Source: Bacillus_P idriensis_A | GTDB taxonomy: Bacteria > Bacillota > Bacilli > Bacillales > Bacillaceae | Direction of reading: 5' to 3' | DNA: 64,000 nucleotides | Assembly: GCF_050483325.1 (NCBI RefSeq) | Contig: NZ_JBCMYF010000031.1 | Span: 53,847-117,846 of the forward strand | Shown here: positions 1-8,743 of the stretch, one piece after another | Layout: each line of letters begins with the position of its first letter | Numbering within the stretch: position 1 is the stretch's first letter | Notes under the pieces: generated by a model | The model's input: the letters and a program-made list of their open reading frames with translations, nothing else | Told to the model about the DNA's origin: nothing | The model's database searches: none | Translations under genes and position numbers: made by a program

Positions 1-170
1 TTCAAGTCTTCTTTATTGCCGAGATCACCTTCTACGAAAACAGCTCTTTCGTCCACTGCCCATCGATGTCCGGTCGAAAGATTATCAAGAATAACCACCT
101 CTTTTGTTTTCAGCAGTTCTATTACTACATGACTCCCGATATAGCCTGCTCCCCCGATGACTAAGATCAT
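1..170 (-). CDS. galE: UDP-glucose 4-epimerase, N-terminal part (runs off the window)
   Basis: The minus-strand frame beginning with ATG at 170 reads MILVIGGAGYIGSHVVIELL, the Rossmann GxxGxxG NAD-binding signature of GalE-type short-chain epimerases, followed by DNLSTGHRWAV, also typical of GalE. About 56 residues are visible and the rest lies before position 1. GalE interconverts UDP-glucose and UDP-galactose in the cytoplasm. A GGAGGGG Shine-Dalgarno precedes the ATG, and the upstream glycosyltransferase stops one base before it, so it is the continuing distal end of the capsule operon. Family is clear; the exact epimerase specificity cannot be told from the N-terminus. Confidence 0.85.
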   Translation of the reverse strand, partial: MILVIGGAGYIGSHVVIELLKTKEVVILDNLSTGHRWAVDERAVFVEGDLGNKEDL

Positions 171-171
171 G

Positions 172-1263
172 CTACAGCCCCTCCTTTTCAGCGTTCGCTT
201 CTGTCTCAAGAATATCTATTACACCCTCAGCCAGCAGACCGACTTCATTCAGGTGTTCAAGTCTCTCTTTTTTAATGTGTTCCTCTATGTTTAAATCATA
301 CAAATCTTCCCAAGTAATCAACGAGCAAAAACGGTGATCCTTCAAAAATGCAATGGTATTTTGGTCTTCCTCCATACCCGGACGGTTAATGATAGTCAGT
401 GAAGTACCGTTTCCAGCCGCTTCGCTGATTGTTCCCCATCCCGCTTTTGAAATGACTAAATCAGCCGCTGCCACATAGTTTTGAACCTCTGTATAGGATG
501 AAGGGATTTTATGTACATTCGGATGGTCAATCGTCATATTGCTCGATACTACGAAAACACAATTCTCTCGCTCCCAAAGGGGAAGGTTCGTGATATCACC
601 CAAATTAATTTTCATCCCAATTGGCAGAAATACAAGATGCTTACCGCCTCTAGGATCGAGAGAATCACGTATCTTTGTAACTTCTGCTTTATTTACTCTC
701 CTGCTAAAAAAGCCAAATGACTGATTGTCTTTAACGCCCCACTGAGGCTCAGCACTTCCTGCTAATGAGAAAAAATAATCCATCTTATCATAACTGTCAG
801 CAAAAGCCGCCAACAGCTCTTGATTGATGACATTCTTATAAGCCGTATGCCAGGTGAAATTTGATATCCCCAGTGACGGTACCTGCAAGCGTTCAGCCAC
901 TTCAAAAGCAAGCGGGGAAATATCAGAGATAATAAGGTCAACGTCATAGTCTCGTAAAAACGCAGCTTCTGCAGAAACAACGCCTGGAAGAGTTTTTAAA
1001 TAGTATCTGCACGCTTCACTAAGAGCAGCTGTATCGATATCTAAAGACTGTTCCTTCAGGATATAACCAACATCCGTCGAAACACGATGATAAACAATCC
1101 TTTCACCACACTCGTGCACAGAATCCTTTATAAAATCCATGGCGAAGGAGTTGCAGATCACAACTCTTACTTCACTCTGGTTCATCAGCTCCCGAATAAG
1201 GGCTATGGAACGGGTGGCATGTCCATAGCCATATTCAGAAATATAATAAACAATGGTCTTCAT
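172..1263 (-). CDS. GT-B fold glycosyltransferase (MurG/GT28-like)
   Basis: A 363-residue protein starting MKTIVYYISEYGYGHATRSI. The N-terminal GYGHATR loop is the glycine/histidine-rich acceptor-side motif of GT-B enzymes. Near residues 265-300 lies AADLVISKAGWGTISEAAGNG, the UDP-sugar-binding region of GT28-type C-terminal domains (compare MurG and YjiC). It probably transfers a sugar during repeat-unit assembly; donor and acceptor cannot be deduced. The ATG at 1263 is only 3 bases after the manC stop and has no good Shine-Dalgarno, so translation is probably coupled to manC. It could also be a glycosyltransferase-like protein of other function, because similar N-termini occur in plant arabinokinases. 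Confidence 0.7.
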   Translation of the reverse strand: MKTIVYYISEYGYGHATRSIALIRELMNQSEVRVVICNSFAMDFIKDSVHECGERIVYHRVSTDVGYILKEQSLDIDTAALSEACRYYLKTLPGVVSAEAAFLRDYDVDLIISDISPLAFEVAERLQVPSLGISNFTWHTAYKNVINQELLAAFADSYDKMDYFFSLAGSAEPQWGVKDNQSFGFFSRRVNKAEVTKIRDSLDPRGGKHLVFLPIGMKINLGDITNLPLWERENCVFVVSSNMTIDHPNVHKIPSSYTEVQNYVAAADLVISKAGWGTISEAAGNGTSLTIINRPGMEEDQNTIAFLKDHRFCSLITWEDLYDLNIEEHIKKERLEHLNEVGLLAEGVIDILETEANAEKEGL

Positions 1264-1266
1264 CGT

Positions 1267-2646
1267 TTAGACAATAACCTGTGCCTGTGAGCTGTAGTAG
1301 TGAAGAAGAATTTCTTCCCAGTCAGCATACAACCGGATAAAGTCAGTATCGACCACTTCTTTTCCTGTCTGCACTTCAATGAACTCGAGCTCTTTAATGG
1401 CACGAATTGCATGCTTTTTCCCAACAGGAATATGAATGATGTCTCCTGCTTTTACGCGGCGGATGCTGTCGTTTAGAACAAGTTCTCCTTCACCGCGGAC
1501 AATCGTCCATACTTCGTTCCTCAGATTATGATAATGGTAAGTCGAATTTTTTCCAGCATTAATGCAAATGCGTTTCGTCACCATTTCTTCGTTTTCATAT
1601 TTTGCATAATCCAGAACCTTCGACCAGCCCCAGATTCGCTCTTCGTACATAGGAGGGTTATTAAAAACTCCAATCAAATCCTTAATTTTCGGACTTGATG
1701 CTTTATCTGCAACCAGAATTCCGTCGGGGCTGGCAGCAACCACCACATCTGATAATCCAACGACTGTAACAGGAATTTCTAATTCATTTACTAGATGTGT
1801 GTTCTCTGAATCATTCGAAATAATCCCTTTTCCGATTTGGGCAGTAGCCATTTCTTCAGTAAGGGTATTCCAGGTACCAAGATCCTTCCAGTATCCTTCA
1901 TACGGAACAGCAACAATGTGCTTGGCCTTCTCTACAACTTCATAATCGAAGCTGATTTTTGGCAGATCACTGTAGTGAGCAGAAAGAACATCGTACGTAA
2001 TCGGCAGCTGCTTCGCCTCAAGAATGTCAATCAGATAGCGCAGTTTAAATGCAAATACACCGCAGTTCCAGAGAGCGTGCTGCTCGATCAACGTTACAGC
2101 CTTTTCCTCACTCGGCTTTTCCGTGAAACGCTCAACATGATAAAAACCATCCTCTTCACTTTCGGGCACAATATAGCCGTATTTAGAAGAAGGATACGTA
2201 GGTTTTACTCCCATCAATGCCAAGTCAGCACCGGAGCTTTGCAATACATTGTCCAATACCTTTACTCGTTCAAAGAAGTTGTCATGTACATACGGATCAA
2301 CCGGCAGCACAATCACCGTCTCATCCAAGTCCGTATGCTTCTCAGAAAATAAAAAAGAACCGGCAAGAGCAATCGCAGGGAAAGTGTCTCTTCGTTCCGG
2401 TTCAATAATTAACGGTACATCCGTACCCAATTGAGTATAAATCATTTCAGTTTGAGTCTTTGATGTTGCAATCACAGCAGAATCAGATAATCCAACGGTC
2501 TCCAACTGATTCCATACACGCTGCACCATAGATTGGCGTGTACCTTCCTGGTCCTCCAGCACTTTTAAAAACTGTTTGGAGCGTGTGTCATTTGACAGGG
2601 GCCAAAGGCGTTTGCCTGAGCCGCCTGAGAGTAGTACTAGTTTCAT
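1267..2646 (-). CDS. manC: Mannose-1-phosphate guanylyltransferase / mannose-6-phosphate isomerase
   Basis: 459 residues, the usual length of bifunctional ManC/CpsB enzymes. The N-terminus carries the nucleotidyltransferase signature LSGGSGKRLWPLS followed by SKQFLKV. Further on are VLPVDPYV and FTEKPS, both typical of GDP-mannose pyrophosphorylases. The last ~110 residues form a type II phosphomannose isomerase cupin, with YHYHNLRNEVWTIVRGEGEL. It makes GDP-mannose from mannose phosphate in the cytoplasm and so feeds Gmd and Fcl upstream in the same operon. The ATG has a GGAGGA Shine-Dalgarno. An intrinsic terminator stands immediately before it (2661-2688), so expression may depend on read-through or a local promoter. 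Confidence 0.93.
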   Translation of the reverse strand: MKLVLLSGGSGKRLWPLSNDTRSKQFLKVLEDQEGTRQSMVQRVWNQLETVGLSDSAVIATSKTQTEMIYTQLGTDVPLIIEPERRDTFPAIALAGSFLFSEKHTDLDETVIVLPVDPYVHDNFFERVKVLDNVLQSSGADLALMGVKPTYPSSKYGYIVPESEEDGFYHVERFTEKPSEEKAVTLIEQHALWNCGVFAFKLRYLIDILEAKQLPITYDVLSAHYSDLPKISFDYEVVEKAKHIVAVPYEGYWKDLGTWNTLTEEMATAQIGKGIISNDSENTHLVNELEIPVTVVGLSDVVVAASPDGILVADKASSPKIKDLIGVFNNPPMYEERIWGWSKVLDYAKYENEEMVTKRICINAGKNSTYHYHNLRNEVWTIVRGEGELVLNDSIRRVKAGDIIHIPVGKKHAIRAIKELEFIEVQTGKEVVDTDFIRLYADWEEILLHYYSSQAQVIV

Positions 2647-2660
2647 AAAAATTCCTCCAT

Positions 2661-2688
2661 AAAAAAATCAGGCATTTGCAAAGCCTGA
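2661..2688 (-). terminator. Intrinsic terminator inside the capsule operon, before manC
   Basis: On the minus strand TCAGGC pairs with GCCTGA around a 9-base loop and is followed directly by seven T residues, 14 bases before the manC ATG. This would stop transcripts coming from the glycosyltransferase block unless antiterminated. The region just upstream (2690-2751) is AT-rich and might also hold a promoter, but no convincing -35/-10 pair was found. Confidence 0.7.
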
Positions 2689-2751
2689 CCTCTATAATGT
2701 TACACTATATTATGTTTTAATGTATTAACAGCATCCTTGACTAATGTCCAA

Positions 2752-3993
2752 TCAGGATTCAGATACCTCTTTTAAGACTTTGCGATATTTATTGATTGAT
2801 ATTTCTCTCTTTAGGTGTTGATCTAAATAGTCTCTGCCATTTAGACCAATTTCCTTCAGATCATTACGGTTCATCTCATAGAGATTTTGTATAGCCTGAA
2901 TAATTTCTTCATATTCTTTCGGCTCAACTACCACACCACAATTACTTTTAGTAATAAGCATATACGCCTCACTACCTTGCTCTAAGACACCTAAAATTGG
3001 TTTCCCTGATGCCATTACACCATAAATCTTACTAGGAACTGAAACTCCTTTGATTCCTTTTTGATTTACCACTAAATGGACATCTGCTGCATTCAAGGAG
3101 TACTTTATAAAATCCTTTGGCTGGTAAGGTAAGAAGTGAACATTCGAGATTTCTTTTTGCTGAACAAACGACTGCATATCACCCTTAACGGCCCCTTCCC
3201 CAATAAATACAAAGGCGATTTCATTATTTTCTTTAAAGTGTTCAGTAACCTTAATAATATTCTCTAAATCGTAATACAACCCTATATTGCCAGAGTACAT
3301 TACAATAAACTTGCCTAACAATCCGTTTTTCTGTATGAACTGTTGAATCTCAGGTTCATTGTTTTCCAATGGAATGATATCTTCTTCGTTGGTCCAGTTA
3401 TTGATAACTACATGATCAGGTACTCTTTTACCGGAAAACCGGTGGTTAAGTGTTTCACTCATATCATTACCGACCAAGATAACTTTGTCCGAATAACTAC
3501 AATTTAACATATCAATTTTCTTAGCTATTTTAAATATGGACTCTTTGTTGGTATAGCTAATGGCAGCTGCTTGCTCGGGATTAAAATCTTGGATATTATA
3601 AATATGCTTCGAACGCTTTAGAAATTTCCCAATGGTGCCAATCAGACCTCCCAAAACAGGAGGTTGGGAAATTGTGTAAATTACATCTACGCTTTTTTCT
3701 TTAAGTAAAGCTATGTTAGCTAAAGCAAAATATGAGAATATATATTTCATCCGGCTTAACTTGGACTTTTTATCAACTTTTGGTAAGCGAATACGAATGA
3801 TTTTTATGTTCTCAAAATAGTCCTCTTCAAATAATTTTAAACTGATTTTTTTTTCACCAGCATATCCAGGTTGTGCTGCGATAACTGTAATATAAAAATC
3901 ATTTTGTAAGTCTTGACAAAGTTCAGTCATTATTTGGCCTGTAGAAGCTAAGTCAGGATAAAAGTAATTAATAACAAATGTAATTTTTTTCAA
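2752..3993 (-). CDS. Family 4 glycosyltransferase (WbuB/WcaI-like)
   Basis: 413 residues beginning MKKITFVINYFYPDLASTGQ, the opening of WbuB/WcaI-type GT4 enzymes that act in lipopolysaccharide and colanic-acid synthesis. FIVMYSGNIGLYYDLENII marks the start of the C-terminal GT-B domain, and GVSVPSKIYGVMASGKPIL carries the nucleotide-sugar-binding motif. The start is TTG at 3993, placed 5 bases after GGAGAAG. It is the most distal gene of the AT-rich serotype block and is followed by the terminator before manC. Donor sugar is unknown; GDP-fucose or GDP-mannose would fit the nucleotide-sugar genes nearby. Confidence 0.85.
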   Translation of the reverse strand: MKKITFVINYFYPDLASTGQIMTELCQDLQNDFYITVIAAQPGYAGEKKISLKLFEEDYFENIKIIRIRLPKVDKKSKLSRMKYIFSYFALANIALLKEKSVDVIYTISQPPVLGGLIGTIGKFLKRSKHIYNIQDFNPEQAAAISYTNKESIFKIAKKIDMLNCSYSDKVILVGNDMSETLNHRFSGKRVPDHVVINNWTNEEDIIPLENNEPEIQQFIQKNGLLGKFIVMYSGNIGLYYDLENIIKVTEHFKENNEIAFVFIGEGAVKGDMQSFVQQKEISNVHFLPYQPKDFIKYSLNAADVHLVVNQKGIKGVSVPSKIYGVMASGKPILGVLEQGSEAYMLITKSNCGVVVEPKEYEEIIQAIQNLYEMNRNDLKEIGLNGRDYLDQHLKREISINKYRKVLKEVSES

Positions 3994-4015
3994 TATAACT
4001 TCTCCATATACATAT

Positions 4016-5071
4016 TTAATTTAAAATGGTAGGAATAAAAGGGATAACTTTTTTTTCCACTTTCATGATTGCACTTATTACTTGTCTAACATTAAAATCA
4101 TAATCATTTTTATCATAGGCAAGAAATTTACAAGTTGAATAATCTCCAAGTAGTTCTAATGCATACGGCGTTGCAAATGTGATGATATTACAATGAAAAC
4201 TTTTTGCTTCAACTATTGGTAATCCTAAGGATTCCATTTCGCTAAGGAAGATGAGTGTTGTTTCATTATATAGTTGTAATACTTTTGCATTATCAATACG
4301 TCCAATAAAATTAAAATAATCACCAACTTTTTTATCACTACAATATTTAAAAACCCAAGAATCTTCACTTAAAGTGAATATTACTTTAAAATTAGGTATG
4401 ATTCCCTTCCCTAGAATAATTGATACGGCATCAATAAGCATCTTGTGATTCTTGTAACTATAATCATCAGATGGATAAAAATAAATTACTTGTTTATCTT
4501 TATTTTTGAACTCACTTTTGATTAAATCAATATCTTGATCATTATGATTTATAAGTAATATTGCATTTTTAGGAAAATCGTTTTTTAAAACATTCCGCAT
4601 GTGCTCTGTTTGGACAAAAATTTCAGTATTGTTCTTTATCGACATTTTTTGGAACTTTTTATAAATACTCCTTAAAAACCAAAATCTACGTTCCTCTTTA
4701 TTAAATAAAGACCATCTTTTATCTTGAAATGGTATTATATTATGTAAGAGGACTCCTTTTTTTACATTTTTTAAATAAAAACCTGTGTTTTGTAGAGATA
4801 TTGCATAAATTACTTTATTATTTAAAGATTTTACCCTCTTATTTAATTCATAAATGTCCCATTTCAACCTTGAAACAAAAGAATCATTTTTTATAGGAAT
4901 TAATTGTATGTTTGAATATTCACTCCATTTCCAGAAATCAAAATTATGATTTACAAAAAAAATGAAGTTATAGTTAGCCTGTTTTTTTGCAAAATTTAAA
5001 AAGTGCTTTAATACCACCTCTTGTCCACCATATCGAGCAGTAACAGCATTTATAACAATTATCTCTTCCAT
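4016..5071 (-). CDS. Family 1 (GT-B) glycosyltransferase
   Basis: 351 residues. MEEIIVINAVTARYGGQEVV resembles the N-terminus of GT4-type enzymes (GGQE in place of GGAE). The C-terminal part has FNFIGRIDNAKVLQLYNETT and then FLSEMESLGLPIVEAKSF, the classical E-x7-E nucleotide-sugar motif of GT-B retaining transferases. The gene overlaps the end of the preceding transferase by 13 bases. Codon use is very AT-rich, as in the rest of the 2.7-10.1 kb block. Substrate is unknown. Confidence 0.8.
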   Translation of the reverse strand: MEEIIVINAVTARYGGQEVVLKHFLNFAKKQANYNFIFFVNHNFDFWKWSEYSNIQLIPIKNDSFVSRLKWDIYELNKRVKSLNNKVIYAISLQNTGFYLKNVKKGVLLHNIIPFQDKRWSLFNKEERRFWFLRSIYKKFQKMSIKNNTEIFVQTEHMRNVLKNDFPKNAILLINHNDQDIDLIKSEFKNKDKQVIYFYPSDDYSYKNHKMLIDAVSIILGKGIIPNFKVIFTLSEDSWVFKYCSDKKVGDYFNFIGRIDNAKVLQLYNETTLIFLSEMESLGLPIVEAKSFHCNIITFATPYALELLGDYSTCKFLAYDKNDYDFNVRQVISAIMKVEKKVIPFIPTILN

Positions 5072-5982
5072 TTCCTTACCGCTTCCCTAGCAAAATAATA
5101 TAGTTTGAATTTCTTTAACATGTAAGAAAAATAATTAATTAATGTTGGTTTTGTATAATTTGCAAATCTCTTTTTTATTTTTTCATCTTCTACATAATCA
5201 ACACTTATGGGAGTAAATTCAGGGCGATAGTTTTCATTATAATCTGACCTCATACTTCCATGAGTGGCATTGCTAGAAAAACCATTATTCTTCACAATTG
5301 AGTACTTAGGTGATAACGATACTTTATTCTGGAAAAACTGGTTAAGTGTCCAACGTAAAGCCCATGAATTGATAAACCCATTTAAATAATTATAAATCAT
5401 CATTTTAGAGTCCTTTATCTCTCTAAAAAGTTTTGGAATCTTATTTTTATTATTATTTAACAAGCTATTTATATCCCAATCAATAGTGCTCCATCTATCT
5501 TCCCAGGTTGCCCACCCCCATGATGAAGATCTAGTTACAGAATACCAATCCTGCTTTATATCAGATACATCGATAGGAAATGAATATCCACTTATAGACC
5601 AAATTTTAGGGTCGTTTTTATAACAATCTAACATTCTATTCATAATAACAAGAAATTCATTATTTAGAATAAGATCGTCCTCTAAAACGATAATCTTCTT
5701 ATACTGCTTTAAAATAGTAGATACACCGTCGATAATAGATGCAGCTAAACCCTTGTTTATCTTACTAATTACTACCTTTTTAGATTTAAATCCCTCAATT
5801 TCGTAAGCAACACGTATTGATTTATTAACCAACTCATTATCTATGGATTTTCTAGGACCATCTATGTATATATACACATCTGTATTCTCAATACCCTTGC
5901 ATTTGCTAAGAGCATCTAACAAATTATATAAATCATTTGGTCTATTGTATCCGAACACTACAACCGGGGCACTAGTACTCAT
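5059..5982 (-). CDS. GT-A family glycosyltransferase (GT2-like)
   Basis: 307 residues starting MSTSAPVVVFGYNRPNDLYN. The PVVVFGYNRP opening, the conserved INKGLAASIIDGV segment and the acidic metal-binding motif KIIVLEDDLILN are typical of GT-A glycosyltransferases of the kind found in capsule loci. Downstream, RSSSWGWATWEDRW is a conserved aromatic block of the same subfamily. AAGGAG stands 8 bases before the ATG. Its 3' end overlaps the next transferase, so the two are probably coupled. Sugar specificity cannot be predicted. Confidence 0.82.
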   Translation of the reverse strand: MSTSAPVVVFGYNRPNDLYNLLDALSKCKGIENTDVYIYIDGPRKSIDNELVNKSIRVAYEIEGFKSKKVVISKINKGLAASIIDGVSTILKQYKKIIVLEDDLILNNEFLVIMNRMLDCYKNDPKIWSISGYSFPIDVSDIKQDWYSVTRSSSWGWATWEDRWSTIDWDINSLLNNNKNKIPKLFREIKDSKMMIYNYLNGFINSWALRWTLNQFFQNKVSLSPKYSIVKNNGFSSNATHGSMRSDYNENYRPEFTPISVDYVEDEKIKKRFANYTKPTLINYFSYMLKKFKLYYFAREAVRKWKR

Positions 5983-6017
5983 TTGTGAAGCTCCTTATAA
6001 TTTTATATAATCTAACA

Positions 6018-6563
6018 CTACATATTTTTATTTATTTTAGCAGCTGGAACGCCACCTACTATGCCATAATCATCAACATCTTTTACAACAGCTGAATTAG
6101 ACAGAACTGTAGCGTTCTTTCCTACACGAATTCCGCCAATAATGCTACAATTTGTTCCAATGAACACATTATCAGATATAGTAGGAGCTTCTTCAGTTCT
6201 ATAATTTATCCCTAGAGTTGTATTTTGATGAATAGTAACACCATTGCCGATTAAAACTTTTTTATTTAAAACTACAGAGTTCCCATGAGGAATATATAAA
6301 TTCCGCCCAATATTTGCCTCTGGATGTAACTCTAAACCTGTTCTATTTTTAAATGGAATATATAATATTAAAAATAAAATATTGTATATAATTTTCAAAA
6401 AAAATTTTTCTTTTGATTGCAAAAATAAATAGTTTAAGAAGCGATATAAAATTAAACCTAAAAGTCCTTGGTAATAAAAAATTACAATGATTTTACCTAT
6501 CCCTTTTTGATTTTGCGAATAATGATTTATATCATCTCTTATTATCCTATATACGCTTCTCAT
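6018..6563 (-). CDS. Left-handed beta-helix acyltransferase (serine O-acetyltransferase-like)
   Basis: 181 residues from the ATG at 6563, which has AGGAG 6 bases upstream and forms an ATGA overlap with the stop of the polymerase gene. A longer in-frame extension to 6599 exists, but it lies inside the upstream gene and has no ribosome site. Residues 85-175 show hexapeptide-repeat turns (IGRNLYIPHG, VLIGNGVTIHQNTTLG, VFIGTNCSIIGGIRVGKNAT) ending in VGGVPAAKI, as in CysE/WcaB-like acetyltransferases. In this context it most likely O-acetylates a sugar of the repeat unit rather than making cysteine. Confidence 0.85.
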   Translation of the reverse strand: MRSVYRIIRDDINHYSQNQKGIGKIIVIFYYQGLLGLILYRFLNYLFLQSKEKFFLKIIYNILFLILYIPFKNRTGLELHPEANIGRNLYIPHGNSVVLNKKVLIGNGVTIHQNTTLGINYRTEEAPTISDNVFIGTNCSIIGGIRVGKNATVLSNSAVVKDVDDYGIVGGVPAAKINKNM

Positions 6564-7723
6564 ATCTTCTCCTTTAACGCAAAACCAAGCATAGCCCAAA
6601 ATAAAAAATAAGATGATAGCGGTCCAAATGGGGCAAATGGCTCTCCAAATGAATTAACCAACCCTACTATTAATAAGCTACTCGTGACTATGTTAATTTT
6701 CGACTCTTTTTTTACTTTTTTCACCAAAATAAAAACAATTATAAAAAATGGAATAAATAACAATATACCGCCATAAGACAAGAACCTCACCCATATGGAA
6801 TGTATACCTACTGAAGAATTGGGGTCATTATTTATATAATACTGATTAAAAAAGGTGCCAAAAAGCGGAGATTCTTGAAAATATTTAAGATTATTATTAA
6901 ATGATGTAATCCTTCCTGATGTTATTTTATCGAGAAGACTATTACCTTGAACATACATTAAATAATTTTGACGTAAGACTACTTCAGAAAATATCTCTGA
7001 GGTAAAGAATAAGTATAATAAAATTGAGATTAAAAAAAACGAAGATATTACCCATACTAAATTTTTTTGTGTCATATTCTTTGTAGATAAGTACACTAAT
7101 AATAAGACCACTACAATAATAAGAGTGATTAAGTTTAAGCGCGACTGAAGAATTGCTAAACTAAAAAGTGATAGAATCAAGAAAATTATTGTAAAAAATT
7201 TTGATCTCGTGGTAAAAGTACCAATTATCCAGATAGTCGAGATTAGCAAAATTGGAGCAAATGCATTCTTTTCCGCATAAAAATAAGCGCCAATCATTGA
7301 TGAGTTATAATTCATTAGTATTAGTATTATTCCAGTAAAAAGAGTGATTAAACTTATTTTATCCCAAACCTTTTTAGAAACATCTATAGTACTAAAAAGC
7401 AAAATAATTAGTACGCTTATAATTAGATACCTTATTTCTACAAATGAAACACTTGTAATAAGGTACCGATACAGTAAAAGCATACACAAAATGAACGACA
7501 TTATTATTATAATAATTCCATCTGCTTTATTCACTTTGTAACACATGAGTTTTTTTATATTTATTAAAATCAATAAAAGTAAGCCAAATTCTAAAATGAT
7601 TGGTACATTAAGATCAATCATTATAAAATCAATCATTAACAAAATATGAATTAATACCAATACAAAATTATTCAAAACATATATTAAATTTTTATTTATA
7701 GAAGTAGAAGTAATTTCATTCAT
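6560..7723 (-). CDS. O-antigen/capsule polymerase-like membrane protein (Wzy)
   Basis: 387 residues, almost entirely hydrophobic, with roughly ten membrane segments and a larger extracytoplasmic loop around residues 240-310 (SGRITSFNNNLKYFQESPLFG). This layout and the ESPLFG-type motif are typical of Wzy/O-antigen ligase-family proteins, which join lipid-linked repeat units outside the membrane. It is the only such protein in the locus and sits between the flippase and transferases, where a polymerase is expected. Wzy proteins share little sequence identity, so the assignment rests on topology and context. AAGGAAG precedes the ATG. Confidence 0.75.
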   Translation of the reverse strand: MNEITSTSINKNLIYVLNNFVLVLIHILLMIDFIMIDLNVPIILEFGLLLLILINIKKLMCYKVNKADGIIIIIMSFILCMLLLYRYLITSVSFVEIRYLIISVLIILLFSTIDVSKKVWDKISLITLFTGIILILMNYNSSMIGAYFYAEKNAFAPILLISTIWIIGTFTTRSKFFTIIFLILSLFSLAILQSRLNLITLIIVVVLLLVYLSTKNMTQKNLVWVISSFFLISILLYLFFTSEIFSEVVLRQNYLMYVQGNSLLDKITSGRITSFNNNLKYFQESPLFGTFFNQYYINNDPNSSVGIHSIWVRFLSYGGILLFIPFFIIVFILVKKVKKESKINIVTSSLLIVGLVNSFGEPFAPFGPLSSYFLFWAMLGFALKEKI

Positions 7724-7803
7724 GCAAAATTCTTCCTTTATTGAATTTCTCCCTTTTAGGGAAGATATATAGAATATTTATATTGTTAAGGTATTTGATT
7801 ATA

Positions 7804-8691
7804 TTACCAGTAGCACCCTTTTTCGACATTTTTGAATCCTTCTGGTCTTTCCGATTCATAAGGCCTACACCAATACTGGTTGTAAAATCCACTGATAATT
7901 GGATGGTTGTCCCAACGAGAACCCTTAATTCCAAATAATATTTGAGTAGATCCCCCTAAATGGATAGCTACTTTATTCAATTCTTTTATATAAGCACCTA
8001 GTGGTAAACCATATGCTCCAGCACCTATGATAGCCACATCGAAATTAATATCCTTTATTTGATCTTTCATATATTTTAAAGCGGAGAACCAATCCTCAAA
8101 TCCAGTTTTGTTATTGGATATTGTCTGAACAGATTTTAAAGTAATCAGGTTAAATTCCGGGAGTATATTCTTATTATCAAAAATATATTGACGATTTTTA
8201 TATTGATCCCTAATCGTTTCTGCAAATGGATGGATAATTAAAACATTTTTCCCCTTTAAAGCTGCTGACCATGGATTAGAAGAATAATAAGGTTCTAAAT
8301 TTTTTAATTCAGTTATTACTCCTCTAGAATTATATTGATTAAACAATTCGCTTTCGCCTTCGTTATACCAAACACCTAATAAGTCTATACAAGGTATCTC
8401 ATTGATATAAAGGTTACAAAACTTCATTAAGTTTTTATTATCTGTTGGGAAAAATCCGGCATTATTACTCATCTGTTGTTTAATGGAATTCGGCCATTCC
8501 TTTTTTTTATAATATATATTAAGTGCTGATAACTCCACTGAACCCAATCTCGAAGCGAAAAATGGGGTTTTGTTTTGTATTGCTCCTCTAATATCATTAT
8601 TAGTTTCATTCATATCTAAAAATTGGGCATTATAACGGTTAGGATTTGTCAAATATATTTTTTTTATACGATTTCTTATCTTATCAATCAT
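7804..8691 (-). CDS. Possible GT-D-fold glycosyltransferase, capsule locus protein
   Basis: 295 residues, no membrane segment. I do not recognise it firmly. Two stretches resemble GT-D (DUF1792-like) enzymes: FFASRLGSVELSAL near residue 45, in the place of the R-x-G-D-G-E metal/substrate motif, and DVAIIGAGAYGLPLGAYIKE near residue 220, followed by HLGGSTQILFGIKG. The middle holds ALKGKNVLIIHPFAET. GT-D enzymes transfer glucose or similar sugars to glycans or glycoproteins. The canonical acidic pair is not obvious in the first motif, so it may use another mechanism. It lies between flippase and polymerase, so a role in repeat-unit assembly is likely. Confidence 0.5.
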   Translation of the reverse strand: MIDKIRNRIKKIYLTNPNRYNAQFLDMNETNNDIRGAIQNKTPFFASRLGSVELSALNIYYKKKEWPNSIKQQMSNNAGFFPTDNKNLMKFCNLYINEIPCIDLLGVWYNEGESELFNQYNSRGVITELKNLEPYYSSNPWSAALKGKNVLIIHPFAETIRDQYKNRQYIFDNKNILPEFNLITLKSVQTISNNKTGFEDWFSALKYMKDQIKDINFDVAIIGAGAYGLPLGAYIKELNKVAIHLGGSTQILFGIKGSRWDNHPIISGFYNQYWCRPYESERPEGFKNVEKGCYW

Positions 8692-8743
8692 AATTTATGA
8701 TTCTCCTTGTTAGTTTGCATAGTTATACGTTAACTTTTTTGAT

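Noticed and set aside
1837..2352. 171-codon plus-strand frame inside manC
   Set aside because: Antisense to a clearly coding gene, without ribosome site or known motif.
6564..6599. Longer N-terminus for the hexapeptide acetyltransferase
   Set aside because: The extension lies in the polymerase gene without a ribosome site; ATG at 6563 has AGGAG and an ATGA coupling.
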